From NCBI RefSeq assembly GCF_007752935.1, contig NZ_CP036319.1:6304501-6368500 (forward strand): a stretch of 64,000 bases of DNA. Direction: 5' to 3'. The notes below the pieces were generated by a model. It was not told where the DNA came from. It searched no databases and saw only the letters and a list, made by a program, of their open reading frames with translations. The translations under genes and the position numbers were made by a program. The stretch comes from Crateriforma conspicua (GTDB taxonomy: Bacteria > Planctomycetota > Planctomycetia > Pirellulales > Pirellulaceae). Below, piece after piece: positions 37,561 through 46,814 of this stretch (position 1 is its first letter; each line of letters begins with the position of its first letter).

Positions 37561-40500
37561 TCAATCGTTGGCGGTCTTGGAACTGGGCCAATACGCGATA
37601 CCCGCCGCGATGAACGCCAGTTGGCTGACGAAAAACATGGTCAACCAAAACATCGTGCCTTCGGTGAACCCGTAACTGTGCAGGCCGATGCCCAGTTCGT
37701 TGGTACCGAACCAGGACCAAGCGGTGATGATGTTGCCGGCGATCGCCAGCACCGAAAACCCGCGACCGGCCACCATCTTGTCCCACCGGGCATGCAACAT
37801 CAGCGCGTTCCAAATCACGATCAACAAGGCGCCATTTTCCTTGGGGTCCCACCCCCAAAATCGTCCCCAACTGTCGTCCGCCCACAGTCCGCCCAGAATC
37901 GTTCCGATGGTGCTGAACAGGATTCCCAAACAGGTCGCACCGTAAACGCTGCGGTACAGTTCTTTTAGCGTCGCTGGCCCCTTACCGATCCAACCGGCAA
38001 TCAAATAAGCGATTCCCAACACGCCGGCGACCATCGTGGCAACGTACCCCAACGCCACGCTGATAACGTGCGTCGACAACCAAAACTGGGTGTCCAACAC
38101 CGCTTGCAAAACCGGCATCGTATCGCCTTGGCCGGGATTCAATGTCAACCCGTACGCGACCTGCAACGTCGTCGCGCCGGCAATTGCCGCCATGAAGGTT
38201 CCCGTTCCGTAACGAAAAACGCGTTCGATCACCAAACCGAACAGGACCGCGCCCCAGCCGACGAAAACGGCGGACGAATAGAGGTTGATCACCGGCGCGC
38301 GGCCGGTCACGTACACCCGCGCGGCCAAGACAAGGGTATGAACCAGGAACGAAATCAACACCGTTCCCCAGGCGACCCTGCGAAGCCGATCGCCGCCGAA
38401 AGCGAAATGCCCCAGCACCAACACCAGAGCCAAAATGTACAACGCGATCGAAATCGAATTGGGATGCGCGGCGTTCATCCAACGCTCCACCCAAACACGG
38501 CCTGAAACGTAACCAGGGATGGGGTACGCACCGACGCCCGCCAAGGCGGCATCGATCGATTCGTTGATCGCGATCGGATCACCGGATTCGTAGGCATCGA
38601 TCAACCCACTGAACGCATCGGCGACCGGTTGATTGGATTGGTCGGTGGCGGTCGCCTTGGCCACCATGTCGTCGAAAGCGACCGGTGCATAAGCATCCCA
38701 ATCCGGCTGATCAATCGCGTCGGCCGCTTGCCCCGAACCCGGCGGAATGATGCGAGGTGCATTCATCTGTCGGATCGACCGCATCTGGTCTTGCAACTGT
38801 CGCACGGCAAACAGTTCCGCCATCTCCTTGGTGATCCCTTCGGGCAAAGCTTCTTCGGGAATCGGCCGAATGGTGGGTTTGCGAAAGGCGACGGCGGTGG
38901 TCAGAAATCGTCGTTTGCGAAGCTCCAATTCGATCAGCTTCTTTTCCTTGAACGTCAGCGATTGTGGATCGTCTTGCTGCTTGGAAAACGCGACCTCAAC
39001 CTGCTTGCGAACCTCGCCGCGGTTTCGATCAATTTCATCATAGGAGTACAACTTGGTCGGCCGCCGATCCAGGCCGCCCAGTTCCGCCAGCACTTCGTCC
39101 GCATCAATACGGAACATCGGCAAGTCGTACAGGTTCGGGTTGTCGATGGCGACTTCCATCAACCACTGCAGCGCCGACATCTTTTTGCCATCGACTTTGG
39201 CGGCGATCTGACCGGGAACCCCCTTCAACGGGACTTCCTTACGATCCTTCACCGGAATCGATTCTTTATTGGTCATCGCTTTGACCGTTTGCCGCGCGTA
39301 AGCGTCCAGCGGCATCACACGACCGCCATACTGAACCGGCATTTTGCCCAATGCGAAATAGTCGACCGACTGGTCTCGTTCGGCCGGTCGCAATGCGTTT
39401 TGAATCAGTGATCCCGGAATCAGACATGCCACGGCGAACAAGCCGACGGCGGCCAAGGCGACGTACGTGGGCCAAGGTTTGACGCCCGTGCGTTTTGGCG
39501 AAACGGTGGTGGCATCGTCGCCTTGCAGTGCATCATCAAAGGGATCGGCGTCTGCCAGTTTCCTGGATTCTTCGCGACGACGCCGCCGGACAAAACGCAC
39601 CAACGTTCCCCAAAAGTGCGCCGCCATGCCCAGCGCGATGATGCTGCAGGCGACATACGGGATCAGCCACCCCGAATTTCGCACCACCTGGATTCCGGTC
39701 AGTTCTTTGCCGTTTCGCAGCGTGGTGTAACTGGACTGAAAGAACGTTTCGCCGCGATAACGCAACGGATTGTTCATCCAGACCCTTTCACGACGGTCTT
39801 CCCCCGTTTCCGGATCCACAATGCGAATGAACGAACTGTAATCTCTGGGCGTTTCGGTGCCGCTATAGTTCACACGCCGGACGTCTTCCAGCTTGACCCA
39901 ATACGGTTTGACTTCGCGGTGCAGACGCAGGCCGAACTTGTACATCGTTTCGTCGACCGTGATTTCGTTGAACAAATCGTCAGCAGTCGTCCCCGGTGAC
40001 AACATGTTCAAATCGGACAATTGCTGGGATACCAAGAAGGTTCCCAACGACTGATCGCCGTCGGCATCCAGCAATTCGATGTAAGCAGCCGGGATATCCA
40101 TTTCCGGATTCGCGCCGCCGCTTTTCGGCAATTCGGTTGCGGCGAAGTCCAGGCCATTCCCTTGATCCGCCGGGTTGTCACCGCCCAAATCTTCGACGTC
40201 GATCAGCTTGCTGTTTTCAAAAAAGTCGACGACTTTGATTCGAACCGGCAAGGCGGGATCATCGAACGTGGTGTCCCTGCCTTCGATCGCAGCCAAACGT
40301 TGCACCGGAACGGCGATGACGTTTTGCTGCTGTTGGGATTCGGTCAAGAAGACCAATTCGACTTCGTCCAGGTTGACGAAGGTGTTGGTCATCTGGTCTT
40401 CGACCAAACTGAGACGCTGTTCCAATTGTCGGTCACCGAACGCAAACTGGCCGACCATCAACAAGCCGACTCCCAAGTGCAGCAACACGTTGCCGCCTTG

Positions 40501-41241
40501 GCGACCGAACAGCATTTGGCATCCCACCAACAACACCGCACCCGCACCGACGCCTTTCAACAGTTGCCAAACGATCCGCAGTCCCGGATCCCCAATGCGA
40601 TAGCCGGTGGCGATTGCAAAGACCATGAAGCCCACAAGAACCAGCGAAACCAAAATCAATGTCACTCGCGCCGACAGACCGTTCGCGGTCGTCGCCGCCC
40701 AACCGCAAAACGCGGCCAGCATCGCAATGCCACCCATCAGAACGCCCCACAACTGTGGGTAAGTGATCGGTGGCGCGCCCTGCAATCCATCGCTGTTGTG
40801 TCCCGAAGCGACGATCAGTCCCGCGATGACAAACCCGGCCACTAAGAATCCCAGCCCCATCGCCAGACGTCGTCCACTCGCCTGCATCCGAAATCGTGTG
40901 ATCTTGGCCGCCAACAGATTGACCATCAACAACACGCCGACCAACGCACCACCGGGAAACGGCAGCACGCCGGGGATTGCTTGTTCGTGCGGAAAGAATG
41001 CTTGGGGAAAGAAGTCATCGAAATGCAGCGGTGCGATCCAAGAAAGGAAGTACCTTTCTTTGACATCCTGCATGTTCATCTCGTCTTGCGCCAGCGTCCC
41101 GACCAAAACCAAGATCAGGGACACCGCAAACAAGACAACGGTGACCTTCAACGACCCCAACGGTCGCAAAACATCGCTGACTGAAAAATCCGTCCGTGTC
41201 GCCGTTGACGCTTGCGCTGTGGTGGTGCTTGCCGTGGCCAT
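37561..41241 (-). CDS. Fused cytochrome c biogenesis protein (ResB/CcsB-CcsA)
   Basis: A 1226-residue fusion for haem delivery and attachment to apocytochromes c (System II). The N-terminal half is ResB-like, starting LRPLGSLKVTVVLFAVSL and with a large extracytoplasmic domain. The C-terminal third is CcsA-like, with the tryptophan-rich WGRFWGWDPKENGAL at about residue 1125 and conserved His-containing segments STHVISVALGY and GLHSYGFTEG, which should coordinate haem. The fusion is common in some phyla, but the roughly 300-residue middle section adds to the length. It follows an uncharacterised lipoprotein gene in the same direction. Confidence 0.9.
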   Translation of the reverse strand: MATASTTTAQASTATRTDFSVSDVLRPLGSLKVTVVLFAVSLILVLVGTLAQDEMNMQDVKERYFLSWIAPLHFDDFFPQAFFPHEQAIPGVLPFPGGALVGVLLMVNLLAAKITRFRMQASGRRLAMGLGFLVAGFVIAGLIVASGHNSDGLQGAPPITYPQLWGVLMGGIAMLAAFCGWAATTANGLSARVTLILVSLVLVGFMVFAIATGYRIGDPGLRIVWQLLKGVGAGAVLLVGCQMLFGRQGGNVLLHLGVGLLMVGQFAFGDRQLEQRLSLVEDQMTNTFVNLDEVELVFLTESQQQQNVIAVPVQRLAAIEGRDTTFDDPALPVRIKVVDFFENSKLIDVEDLGGDNPADQGNGLDFAATELPKSGGANPEMDIPAAYIELLDADGDQSLGTFLVSQQLSDLNMLSPGTTADDLFNEITVDETMYKFGLRLHREVKPYWVKLEDVRRVNYSGTETPRDYSSFIRIVDPETGEDRRERVWMNNPLRYRGETFFQSSYTTLRNGKELTGIQVVRNSGWLIPYVACSIIALGMAAHFWGTLVRFVRRRRREESRKLADADPFDDALQGDDATTVSPKRTGVKPWPTYVALAAVGLFAVACLIPGSLIQNALRPAERDQSVDYFALGKMPVQYGGRVMPLDAYARQTVKAMTNKESIPVKDRKEVPLKGVPGQIAAKVDGKKMSALQWLMEVAIDNPNLYDLPMFRIDADEVLAELGGLDRRPTKLYSYDEIDRNRGEVRKQVEVAFSKQQDDPQSLTFKEKKLIELELRKRRFLTTAVAFRKPTIRPIPEEALPEGITKEMAELFAVRQLQDQMRSIRQMNAPRIIPPGSGQAADAIDQPDWDAYAPVAFDDMVAKATATDQSNQPVADAFSGLIDAYESGDPIAINESIDAALAGVGAYPIPGYVSGRVWVERWMNAAHPNSISIALYILALVLVLGHFAFGGDRLRRVAWGTVLISFLVHTLVLAARVYVTGRAPVINLYSSAVFVGWGAVLFGLVIERVFRYGTGTFMAAIAGATTLQVAYGLTLNPGQGDTMPVLQAVLDTQFWLSTHVISVALGYVATMVAGVLGIAYLIAGWIGKGPATLKELYRSVYGATCLGILFSTIGTILGGLWADDSWGRFWGWDPKENGALLIVIWNALMLHARWDKMVAGRGFSVLAIAGNIITAWSWFGTNELGIGLHSYGFTEGTMFWLTMFFVSQLAFIAAGIAYWPSSKTAND

Positions 41242-41432
41242 GGATATCTCGATCCGGTGACAATGGGTCGATGGAAACCGTCACTTGGCGTGGACCGAGC
41301 CGACGGTTGTTGGGGGTGGGAAGGATTCGATCTGTGGGGCCGCCGCTGAACAACAGCAAACAGCCCCTTTCACATGACGATGAAGTTGCGGGCGAAAAAC
41401 CGATCGAATTTCTATGGCGGGATCGTCCGCAT

Positions 41433-42641
41433 TCAGAACGAAAGCGACTGGACGAACGAACCCATCGAATCGCGTTCCGCCATCACCGTGGATTCGGGCC
41501 CCGTCATTTTGACAAACAGACTGAACCCTGATTCCAACGGCACAATGACCGCATCGATTGCCATTTGGTCCGGATCGGATTCACCGCCGGCACGCAAAAG
41601 AAACCGCTTTCCGTCGCGACCATCAACCGTCACATCATCGGCCGCGTCCATCGCGGCGTCCACCGCTTCATCCGTGGGCTGGCCGCCGATGACTTGCCCC
41701 AGCCAACGGGCGACGTTGCTGCGCAGGTCACCGCCGGCGGTGATCACGGTGATTTCGGCTTTCGCATCATCTTCGCCGGCTTCAAAGGCGGCCATCCGCA
41801 TCATGCTCATTCGACCGTCACGCCATCCCTCGGGGCGTTCGAATTTCAACTTGGACGGATTGTCCGCTTCGCTGTCGGCCGACGCCTGTTTTGGCTCGGA
41901 CGATTCGCCGGATCCGGACGCCTGGCCTTCAGACGGATCGGGCATCTGCCCCTCGGCGATGCGTCGACGCATTTCCGGCGGCAGTGAAGCGTGTGGATCA
42001 CCACTGTCCGGACTTCCCGATGCCGTGGCGCCGGCAAACGGCGGCATCGACATACCTGACGTTCCCGCATCCCCATCACCGACCAGATCGGCCAGGACCG
42101 CGTCGGATTCCACGGCGTCGACATCGAAAGCTGTTCCGCCGGCCCAACGTTCATCGGAGTCTGGCAAGCCGACTTGGCCACGCCAACGGTTGACGTTCAT
42201 CACGACAAACTGGTCCCAATCATCGCCGGCGGTCAGCTTCGAAATGCTCAGATCCAGTTGCTTGTCCGGCGTGTTGATGTCGATCGACGCGAAGCGAAAG
42301 GGCTTTTCGCCGCCGCGTCGCCAGCCTTCCGGCAATTCCGAAAGGTCGGGAGCATTGTCGACATACGTCCGAGCTTTGACAAAGTCCTTGAAGTCCGCTT
42401 CGACGCCGCCGATCGCGTCGGCCGGCCCCTGAATCTTGTAGAACCAGACGTCTTGGTCGACCGGCACCATGACCGCCAACATCCGCTGCGGGCTGCTTTG
42501 CAGCTGGGGCGGCACCGTGGTGGGAATCGTGTAGGTGCGAACCGAGGCCTCATTGTCACAGCCCGCCAGAACGACCGCGGTGACTAGAAAGCAAAACGGG
42601 ACGACCGCGAGAAAACGGCGGCGTGATGGACGGGGCGGCAT
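41433..42641 (-). CDS. Uncharacterised lipoprotein upstream of ccsBA
   Basis: Taking the ATG at 42641 gives 402 residues with a lipoprotein signal: RRRF, a hydrophobic stretch, then lipobox VVLAGC with Cys28. The longer frame to 42827 lacks a signal. After the lipidation site there is a beta-rich domain of about 140 residues (FYKIQGPADAIGGVEADFKDF). Next comes a disordered Ser/Pro/Asp linker, and a second domain ending in the FVQSLSF C-terminus. I do not recognise the family. It may function with the cytochrome c assembly protein downstream, 191 bp away, but that is only positional. Confidence 0.7.
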   Translation of the reverse strand: MPPRPSRRRFLAVVPFCFLVTAVVLAGCDNEASVRTYTIPTTVPPQLQSSPQRMLAVMVPVDQDVWFYKIQGPADAIGGVEADFKDFVKARTYVDNAPDLSELPEGWRRGGEKPFRFASIDINTPDKQLDLSISKLTAGDDWDQFVVMNVNRWRGQVGLPDSDERWAGGTAFDVDAVESDAVLADLVGDGDAGTSGMSMPPFAGATASGSPDSGDPHASLPPEMRRRIAEGQMPDPSEGQASGSGESSEPKQASADSEADNPSKLKFERPEGWRDGRMSMMRMAAFEAGEDDAKAEITVITAGGDLRSNVARWLGQVIGGQPTDEAVDAAMDAADDVTVDGRDGKRFLLRAGGESDPDQMAIDAVIVPLESGFSLFVKMTGPESTVMAERDSMGSFVQSLSF

Positions 42642-42892
42642 GAGCGATGTCGAGAGGCGGGACAGAATGCGAATCCAATTCGAACGCTTTGAACATCCAA
42701 AGCGAACTTGTCTTCTGCACCCATTACTATAGGCCAGACGCCGGATCGGTTCGCCGGGGCAATCGAGCCGAACCGATCCGCCATCCGGGCCCATGTTTTC
42801 ATCAGACAGCCGACTTCGATCGGTCAAGGTCCCCTGAGACCATTGCCGCCTGGCCCAAACGAAAGTCCGTCACCCACAAAAGGGCGGGATGA

Positions 42893-44404
42893 TCAGGGAT
42901 TCATCCGCAACAGACCGATCAGTGCGTCGGTCAAACCGCTTACCGGCGACGCCGGTTCGGCATAGGCCCACATGTTGCGAACCAAATCCGTTGCGATCAT
43001 GCCGCAAAGGGCCAAAGTACAGGCCAGGCCCGCCAAGCAGGCAACCTGCCACATGGTGAACGGAATTTCCGGTGCCGCCGATACCGTCCCCGCGGCCGGG
43101 GCGACCACGTCATCGGTGTCCAACGACATCGCATCGGTATCTCCCAATGCGACGGGCTCTTCGACCACGCCAGCGTCTTCGGCAAACGCGTCATCCCCGC
43201 CAAAGCCGCCGTCGCCGAAATCCACCGCGTCGGCGACTTCGCTTTCTTCGACCTCAATGACCTGCGAACCGCTGTCTTCGTCGGTTTCCAGGCCGATGCC
43301 AGAGGGCGAAAGTTGGAATTCTTCATCAGCCTGAAAATCCACGGCCGAACCGGCGTCGTCCGACGCTCCGCTGCCACTGCCGCTGCCGATTTCGGCACCC
43401 AAATCCAATGCGCTGATGCTGCTGCCGGCCAGATCCAAAGGCTCGCTTTCCAGCGACAATCCGCTATCCGACGGGCTCATTAGATTAATGCCGCTGTCGC
43501 CCGCGACGGAAATGTCACTGCCGGCACTGTCGATCACCAGATCATCGTCATCGTCGGCGATGACCAGGTCGTCGTCGTCGGCCAATGCGTCGTCGCTGGG
43601 TTTTCCAGATCCCGATCCGACATCGCTGCCGGTCACCAACCCGCTGCCCAGCCCGGAAATCAACCCGCTGCCGGCCTGTTCGGCACTCAATAGATCCAGT
43701 TCGCTCAATACATCGGCGCCACTGTCACTGGCAGCTTTTTGTGAGGCGTCATCCAGATCGGACATCAATTCCAAACTGCTGGCTCCCGAAGGTGCCGGCT
43801 TGTCGTCGTCCAAGATATCCAGATCGCTGTCTTCACTGGCGATGATCGCTTCGGCGCTGTCTTCTTCCAGGTCCAAATCCAACAAGCTGCTCTCGCCCGA
43901 TTTCTTTCCCGAGGTTTCGGGTGTGTCTGCCGCCGCCAATTCAAGTTCGGCGGAATCGTGATCAACAGCGGGGCCGTCCAGCTGCAGATCCGAATCATCC
44001 AGGTCCAGCAATTCCGGCCCCGAACCGGTTCCGGTGTCAGCGGACGACTTTGCTTTGACATCGCTGCCGCCGGCCACCAAAGCCACGTCGCTGTCTTCGG
44101 ATTCCTGGGGACTGACGGTCAAATTAACGTCACTGCCCTCTTCGCCGGCTTGGTCACCCCCGATAACGCTGCCGTGCTTGGATCCCAGCGACGATCCGCT
44201 GCTGCCGTCGTCGCACAGGATTCCCGACCCCATGCCTGAATCGGCCAGATCGTCGGCCAACCGATCGATTTCGGTATCGGGAAACTTCCAGCTGGCGCCG
44301 TCACGAAATCCCCGAACCTGTCCTTGGCTGCGTAGATCGACCAACCGCTCGGCGGGGATCCCTAGTTTGGCGGCGGCTTCCTCGAGTGACAGATAGTTGG
44401 CCAT
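42893..44404 (-). CDS. Excisionase-like HTH protein with long acidic linker and C-terminal TM
   Basis: A 503-residue protein. Residues 1-53 are an excisionase/MerR-like HTH: LSLEEAAAKLGIPAERL, then a GASWKFPDTEID wing. The next 390 or so residues are low-complexity, dominated by Asp, Ser, Gly, Leu and Glu. A TM segment lies at about residues 451-473 (WQVACLAGLACTLALCGMI), followed by a short amphipathic tail. This is a membrane-anchored HTH protein with the DNA-binding domain at the cytoplasmic end of a long acidic tether. It may be a transcription regulator or a chromosome-membrane link. I do not know a named family. Confidence 0.8.
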   Translation of the reverse strand: MANYLSLEEAAAKLGIPAERLVDLRSQGQVRGFRDGASWKFPDTEIDRLADDLADSGMGSGILCDDGSSGSSLGSKHGSVIGGDQAGEEGSDVNLTVSPQESEDSDVALVAGGSDVKAKSSADTGTGSGPELLDLDDSDLQLDGPAVDHDSAELELAAADTPETSGKKSGESSLLDLDLEEDSAEAIIASEDSDLDILDDDKPAPSGASSLELMSDLDDASQKAASDSGADVLSELDLLSAEQAGSGLISGLGSGLVTGSDVGSGSGKPSDDALADDDDLVIADDDDDLVIDSAGSDISVAGDSGINLMSPSDSGLSLESEPLDLAGSSISALDLGAEIGSGSGSGASDDAGSAVDFQADEEFQLSPSGIGLETDEDSGSQVIEVEESEVADAVDFGDGGFGGDDAFAEDAGVVEEPVALGDTDAMSLDTDDVVAPAAGTVSAAPEIPFTMWQVACLAGLACTLALCGMIATDLVRNMWAYAEPASPVSGLTDALIGLLRMNP

Positions 44405-44640
44405 GCGTCGACGTGGCTCCGAATAGGCGGGGCAGCTTGGGTGCGTTGGAAAAGTTTGGGATGTTGGGTCCCCATTCGCTCCGCTCCGCCGATCCGATCA
44501 CCGTGTTCCCAGGGACCGTCCTGATTCTTCGGTCGGCCTGTTCCACCGGTCCACCGGTCCACCGCAGTCCCGAACCCAGACGGGTCTCTTTCCCCAGGAG
44601 GCCGACAACCGTCATGGCCACCGGCGAAACCGGTCAGGTC

Positions 44641-45255
44641 TTAAGAACCGCTGCCGGAACGGTTTTGGCGTTCCATCTGCCGAATCTCGTCGGGCAAAGG
44701 CGATGTAGCGTTCAGCTGAAGCGAAAAGTCCGCGTCGATCGGTCGGCTGCTGCGCAACCAAATCTTCCCAGACGAATCCACATGATACACGGCCATCCAA
44801 GATTTTCCCGTATGAAGTACCGTGATTGTCTGACTTCCCGATCCCTCCCCGTGTGAAAAACCGATAAAGTCGCCCGATGCGGCGACGCGATGGATCGGCG
44901 AAGCTGCCTGACCCCCTCCGGCGGGCGATATTGGTGGCATCACATTCCCCACCGGGACACCGGCGGGATCGGCCGATCCAGCGTGCCCGGAAGCTCCCAA
45001 GGAAGCGGGCAAGTCGCCGCCCCCCGCCCATCCGGAGGCCCCCGTTTCGATGTCATCCGAATCAACGGGATCGGCCGGGGGATCAGCATTCCAGGCGGTC
45101 GCTGTCGCGCCCGCAGCATCGGGCGGCGTGGCAGGGACCGATGCCGAGCGAACATCCCGATAACTCGGCGGCTGGCTGGTGGCCCAGGTGTTGACCAGAA
45201 CGGCCATCAGTATCGCGCCACCCAGGATTTGCGACTTCGGTGTTGGATTCGACAT
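44641..45255 (-). CDS. Uncharacterised secreted or TM-anchored protein divergent from the stator operon
   Basis: A 204-residue protein; the ATG at 45255 (or the one at 45258) has an AGGAAGG-like ribosome site 8-10 nt upstream. Residues about 9-22 are hydrophobic (ILGGAILMAVLVNTW), fitting a TM anchor. An unstructured Pro/Ala/Asp/Gly segment of around 80 residues follows. The C-terminal 80 residues form a possible small beta domain (FIGFSHGEGSGSQTITVLHTGK, SWMAVYHVDSSGKIWL). I do not recognise it. Divergent from the first ExbB-type operon by about 190 bp, so it may share regulation or function with it. Confidence 0.62.
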   Translation of the reverse strand: MSNPTPKSQILGGAILMAVLVNTWATSQPPSYRDVRSASVPATPPDAAGATATAWNADPPADPVDSDDIETGASGWAGGGDLPASLGASGHAGSADPAGVPVGNVMPPISPAGGGQAASPIHRVAASGDFIGFSHGEGSGSQTITVLHTGKSWMAVYHVDSSGKIWLRSSRPIDADFSLQLNATSPLPDEIRQMERQNRSGSGS

Positions 45256-45449
45256 CATTTCGACCTTCCTGCTATGTGTCCGCTTGCCTACCGTCCGTCC
45301 GGCCAACTCGGCTTGCATCTGGTAGCAAACTTTAACGATTGGATAAAGCTCACCCGTCGTAGTGGTCGATCTAGCGATTAACTGTGCGAATTGATGCGGG
45401 CCGACCCCGTGTCGCGAACAGCAGCCCCCCAAACCCAAGGGATTTCGGC

Positions 45450-46814
45450 GTGAGAAAGGATTCTCAGGCGTCAGCCGAACAGTACGACAATGATTTGCCC
45501 GATTCCCCGGTCGAATCCGGTGGCGTGTTGCCGATCTGCTTTGGCATTTTGGCCGCCGGGGCGTTTTACGCAGCCGCCTACGTCTTGCCCTGGGCCCCGA
45601 TTCAGCGTTACTTCCTGGGGCACGCCGTCGCGGTGGCCGCCACGGTTCTGTTTTTCGTGGCGCTGGCCAGCTTGGTCGCCAAAGGAATCCAGGTCCGTGC
45701 CCAAACCCGCCGCACGCTGGCGATTCGCGATTCGGACCTCACGCCCGAACTACCGCCGGTCGGCCAGGCATCGCCCACCGATCGCTACCGCGACCGCCAC
45801 GACGTCCGGTTCGTCGCCCAGCGTTGGTCAGAAACGTTGGCTGAATTACCCGATTCGGTGCGCAACAGCCTGTTGGTGCAACGGTTGCGCGAGGTCCTGC
45901 ATCGCCAATCGCTGCGAGGCAACGCTGCCCACTTGGCCGATGATTTACGCGAAGTGGCCGGACGTGACGCCGACGCATCGCACGATTCGTTCGGCCTGGT
46001 CCGAATCATCGTCTGGGCCATCCCGATGCTGGGATTCTTGGGTACGGTGATCGGGATCACCCAAACCCTGGGCGGCCTGGACTTCACCGATGGTGCCGCG
46101 GCGGTCGACCGACTGAAGAGTGGTTTGTATGTCGCCTTTGACACGACCGCCTTGGGGCTGGTCCTGTCGGTCGTCGCAATCTTCTTACAGTTCCCGGTGG
46201 AACGCAGCGAACAACGCTTGCTGGCCACCATCGACAAACGTGTCGGGCCGTTGCTGTCAGCGCATCTGCCCAGCGAAGACAAGGAAGGCAACACCACCGA
46301 TCTGATCGTCAGCCTGTGCGACGGTATTCGAACCGCGGTGGCCCAGTCACTGGCCAGCCAGACCGATCTGTGGCGTCAAACCATCGATGTCGCCAACGAA
46401 CATTGGAAAAGCGTTCATGAAACTGACGCGGACCGATTCGCCGACGCGATCGAAAACACGCTATCGCAAACACTGCGTCGCCACAGCGACGCGATCGCTG
46501 GATCACTGCACGCATTCAACAGCGGCAATGAAAAGATGGTCGATCTGCAGCAGGACCTGATCTCGCACACCGAGAAATTGGCGTTGCTGTATCACCAAAC
46601 CGACAAGCTTCATACCGCCCAAGGTGCCTTGGACGCCAACCTGGAACGTCTGGCCATGGCCCAGCAACAAATCGGCATCGCCGCCGATGCCGACCAGCGT
46701 CATGCCGCCATGTCCGATGCCGTTCGCACTTTGGCCCGGGCCGTCGACTTTTTGTCCGCTCGGATGGCTGAACCGGGAACCAAGATGCCTTCGCAAATCG
46801 GTCGTGCGGCATGA
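45450..46814 (+). CDS. MotA/TolQ/ExbB-type proton channel subunit
   Basis: A 454-residue protein from a GTG at 45450, preferred because AAGGGA lies 8-10 nt upstream. Another GTG at 45384 is in frame. There are four predicted TM segments, near residues 26-50, 58-80, 183-208 and 236-255. The channel signature is PMLGFLGTVIGITQTLGGL, with VAFDTTALGLVLSVVAIFL in the last TM. The C-terminal 180 residues are helical, cytoplasmic, and probably a coiled coil. It is longer than ExbB or TolQ (about 230 residues). The stop overlaps the next start by 4 nt, so the two products are likely made in fixed proportion. Confidence 0.82.
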   Translation: MRKDSQASAEQYDNDLPDSPVESGGVLPICFGILAAGAFYAAAYVLPWAPIQRYFLGHAVAVAATVLFFVALASLVAKGIQVRAQTRRTLAIRDSDLTPELPPVGQASPTDRYRDRHDVRFVAQRWSETLAELPDSVRNSLLVQRLREVLHRQSLRGNAAHLADDLREVAGRDADASHDSFGLVRIIVWAIPMLGFLGTVIGITQTLGGLDFTDGAAAVDRLKSGLYVAFDTTALGLVLSVVAIFLQFPVERSEQRLLATIDKRVGPLLSAHLPSEDKEGNTTDLIVSLCDGIRTAVAQSLASQTDLWRQTIDVANEHWKSVHETDADRFADAIENTLSQTLRRHSDAIAGSLHAFNSGNEKMVDLQQDLISHTEKLALLYHQTDKLHTAQGALDANLERLAMAQQQIGIAADADQRHAAMSDAVRTLARAVDFLSARMAEPGTKMPSQIGRAA

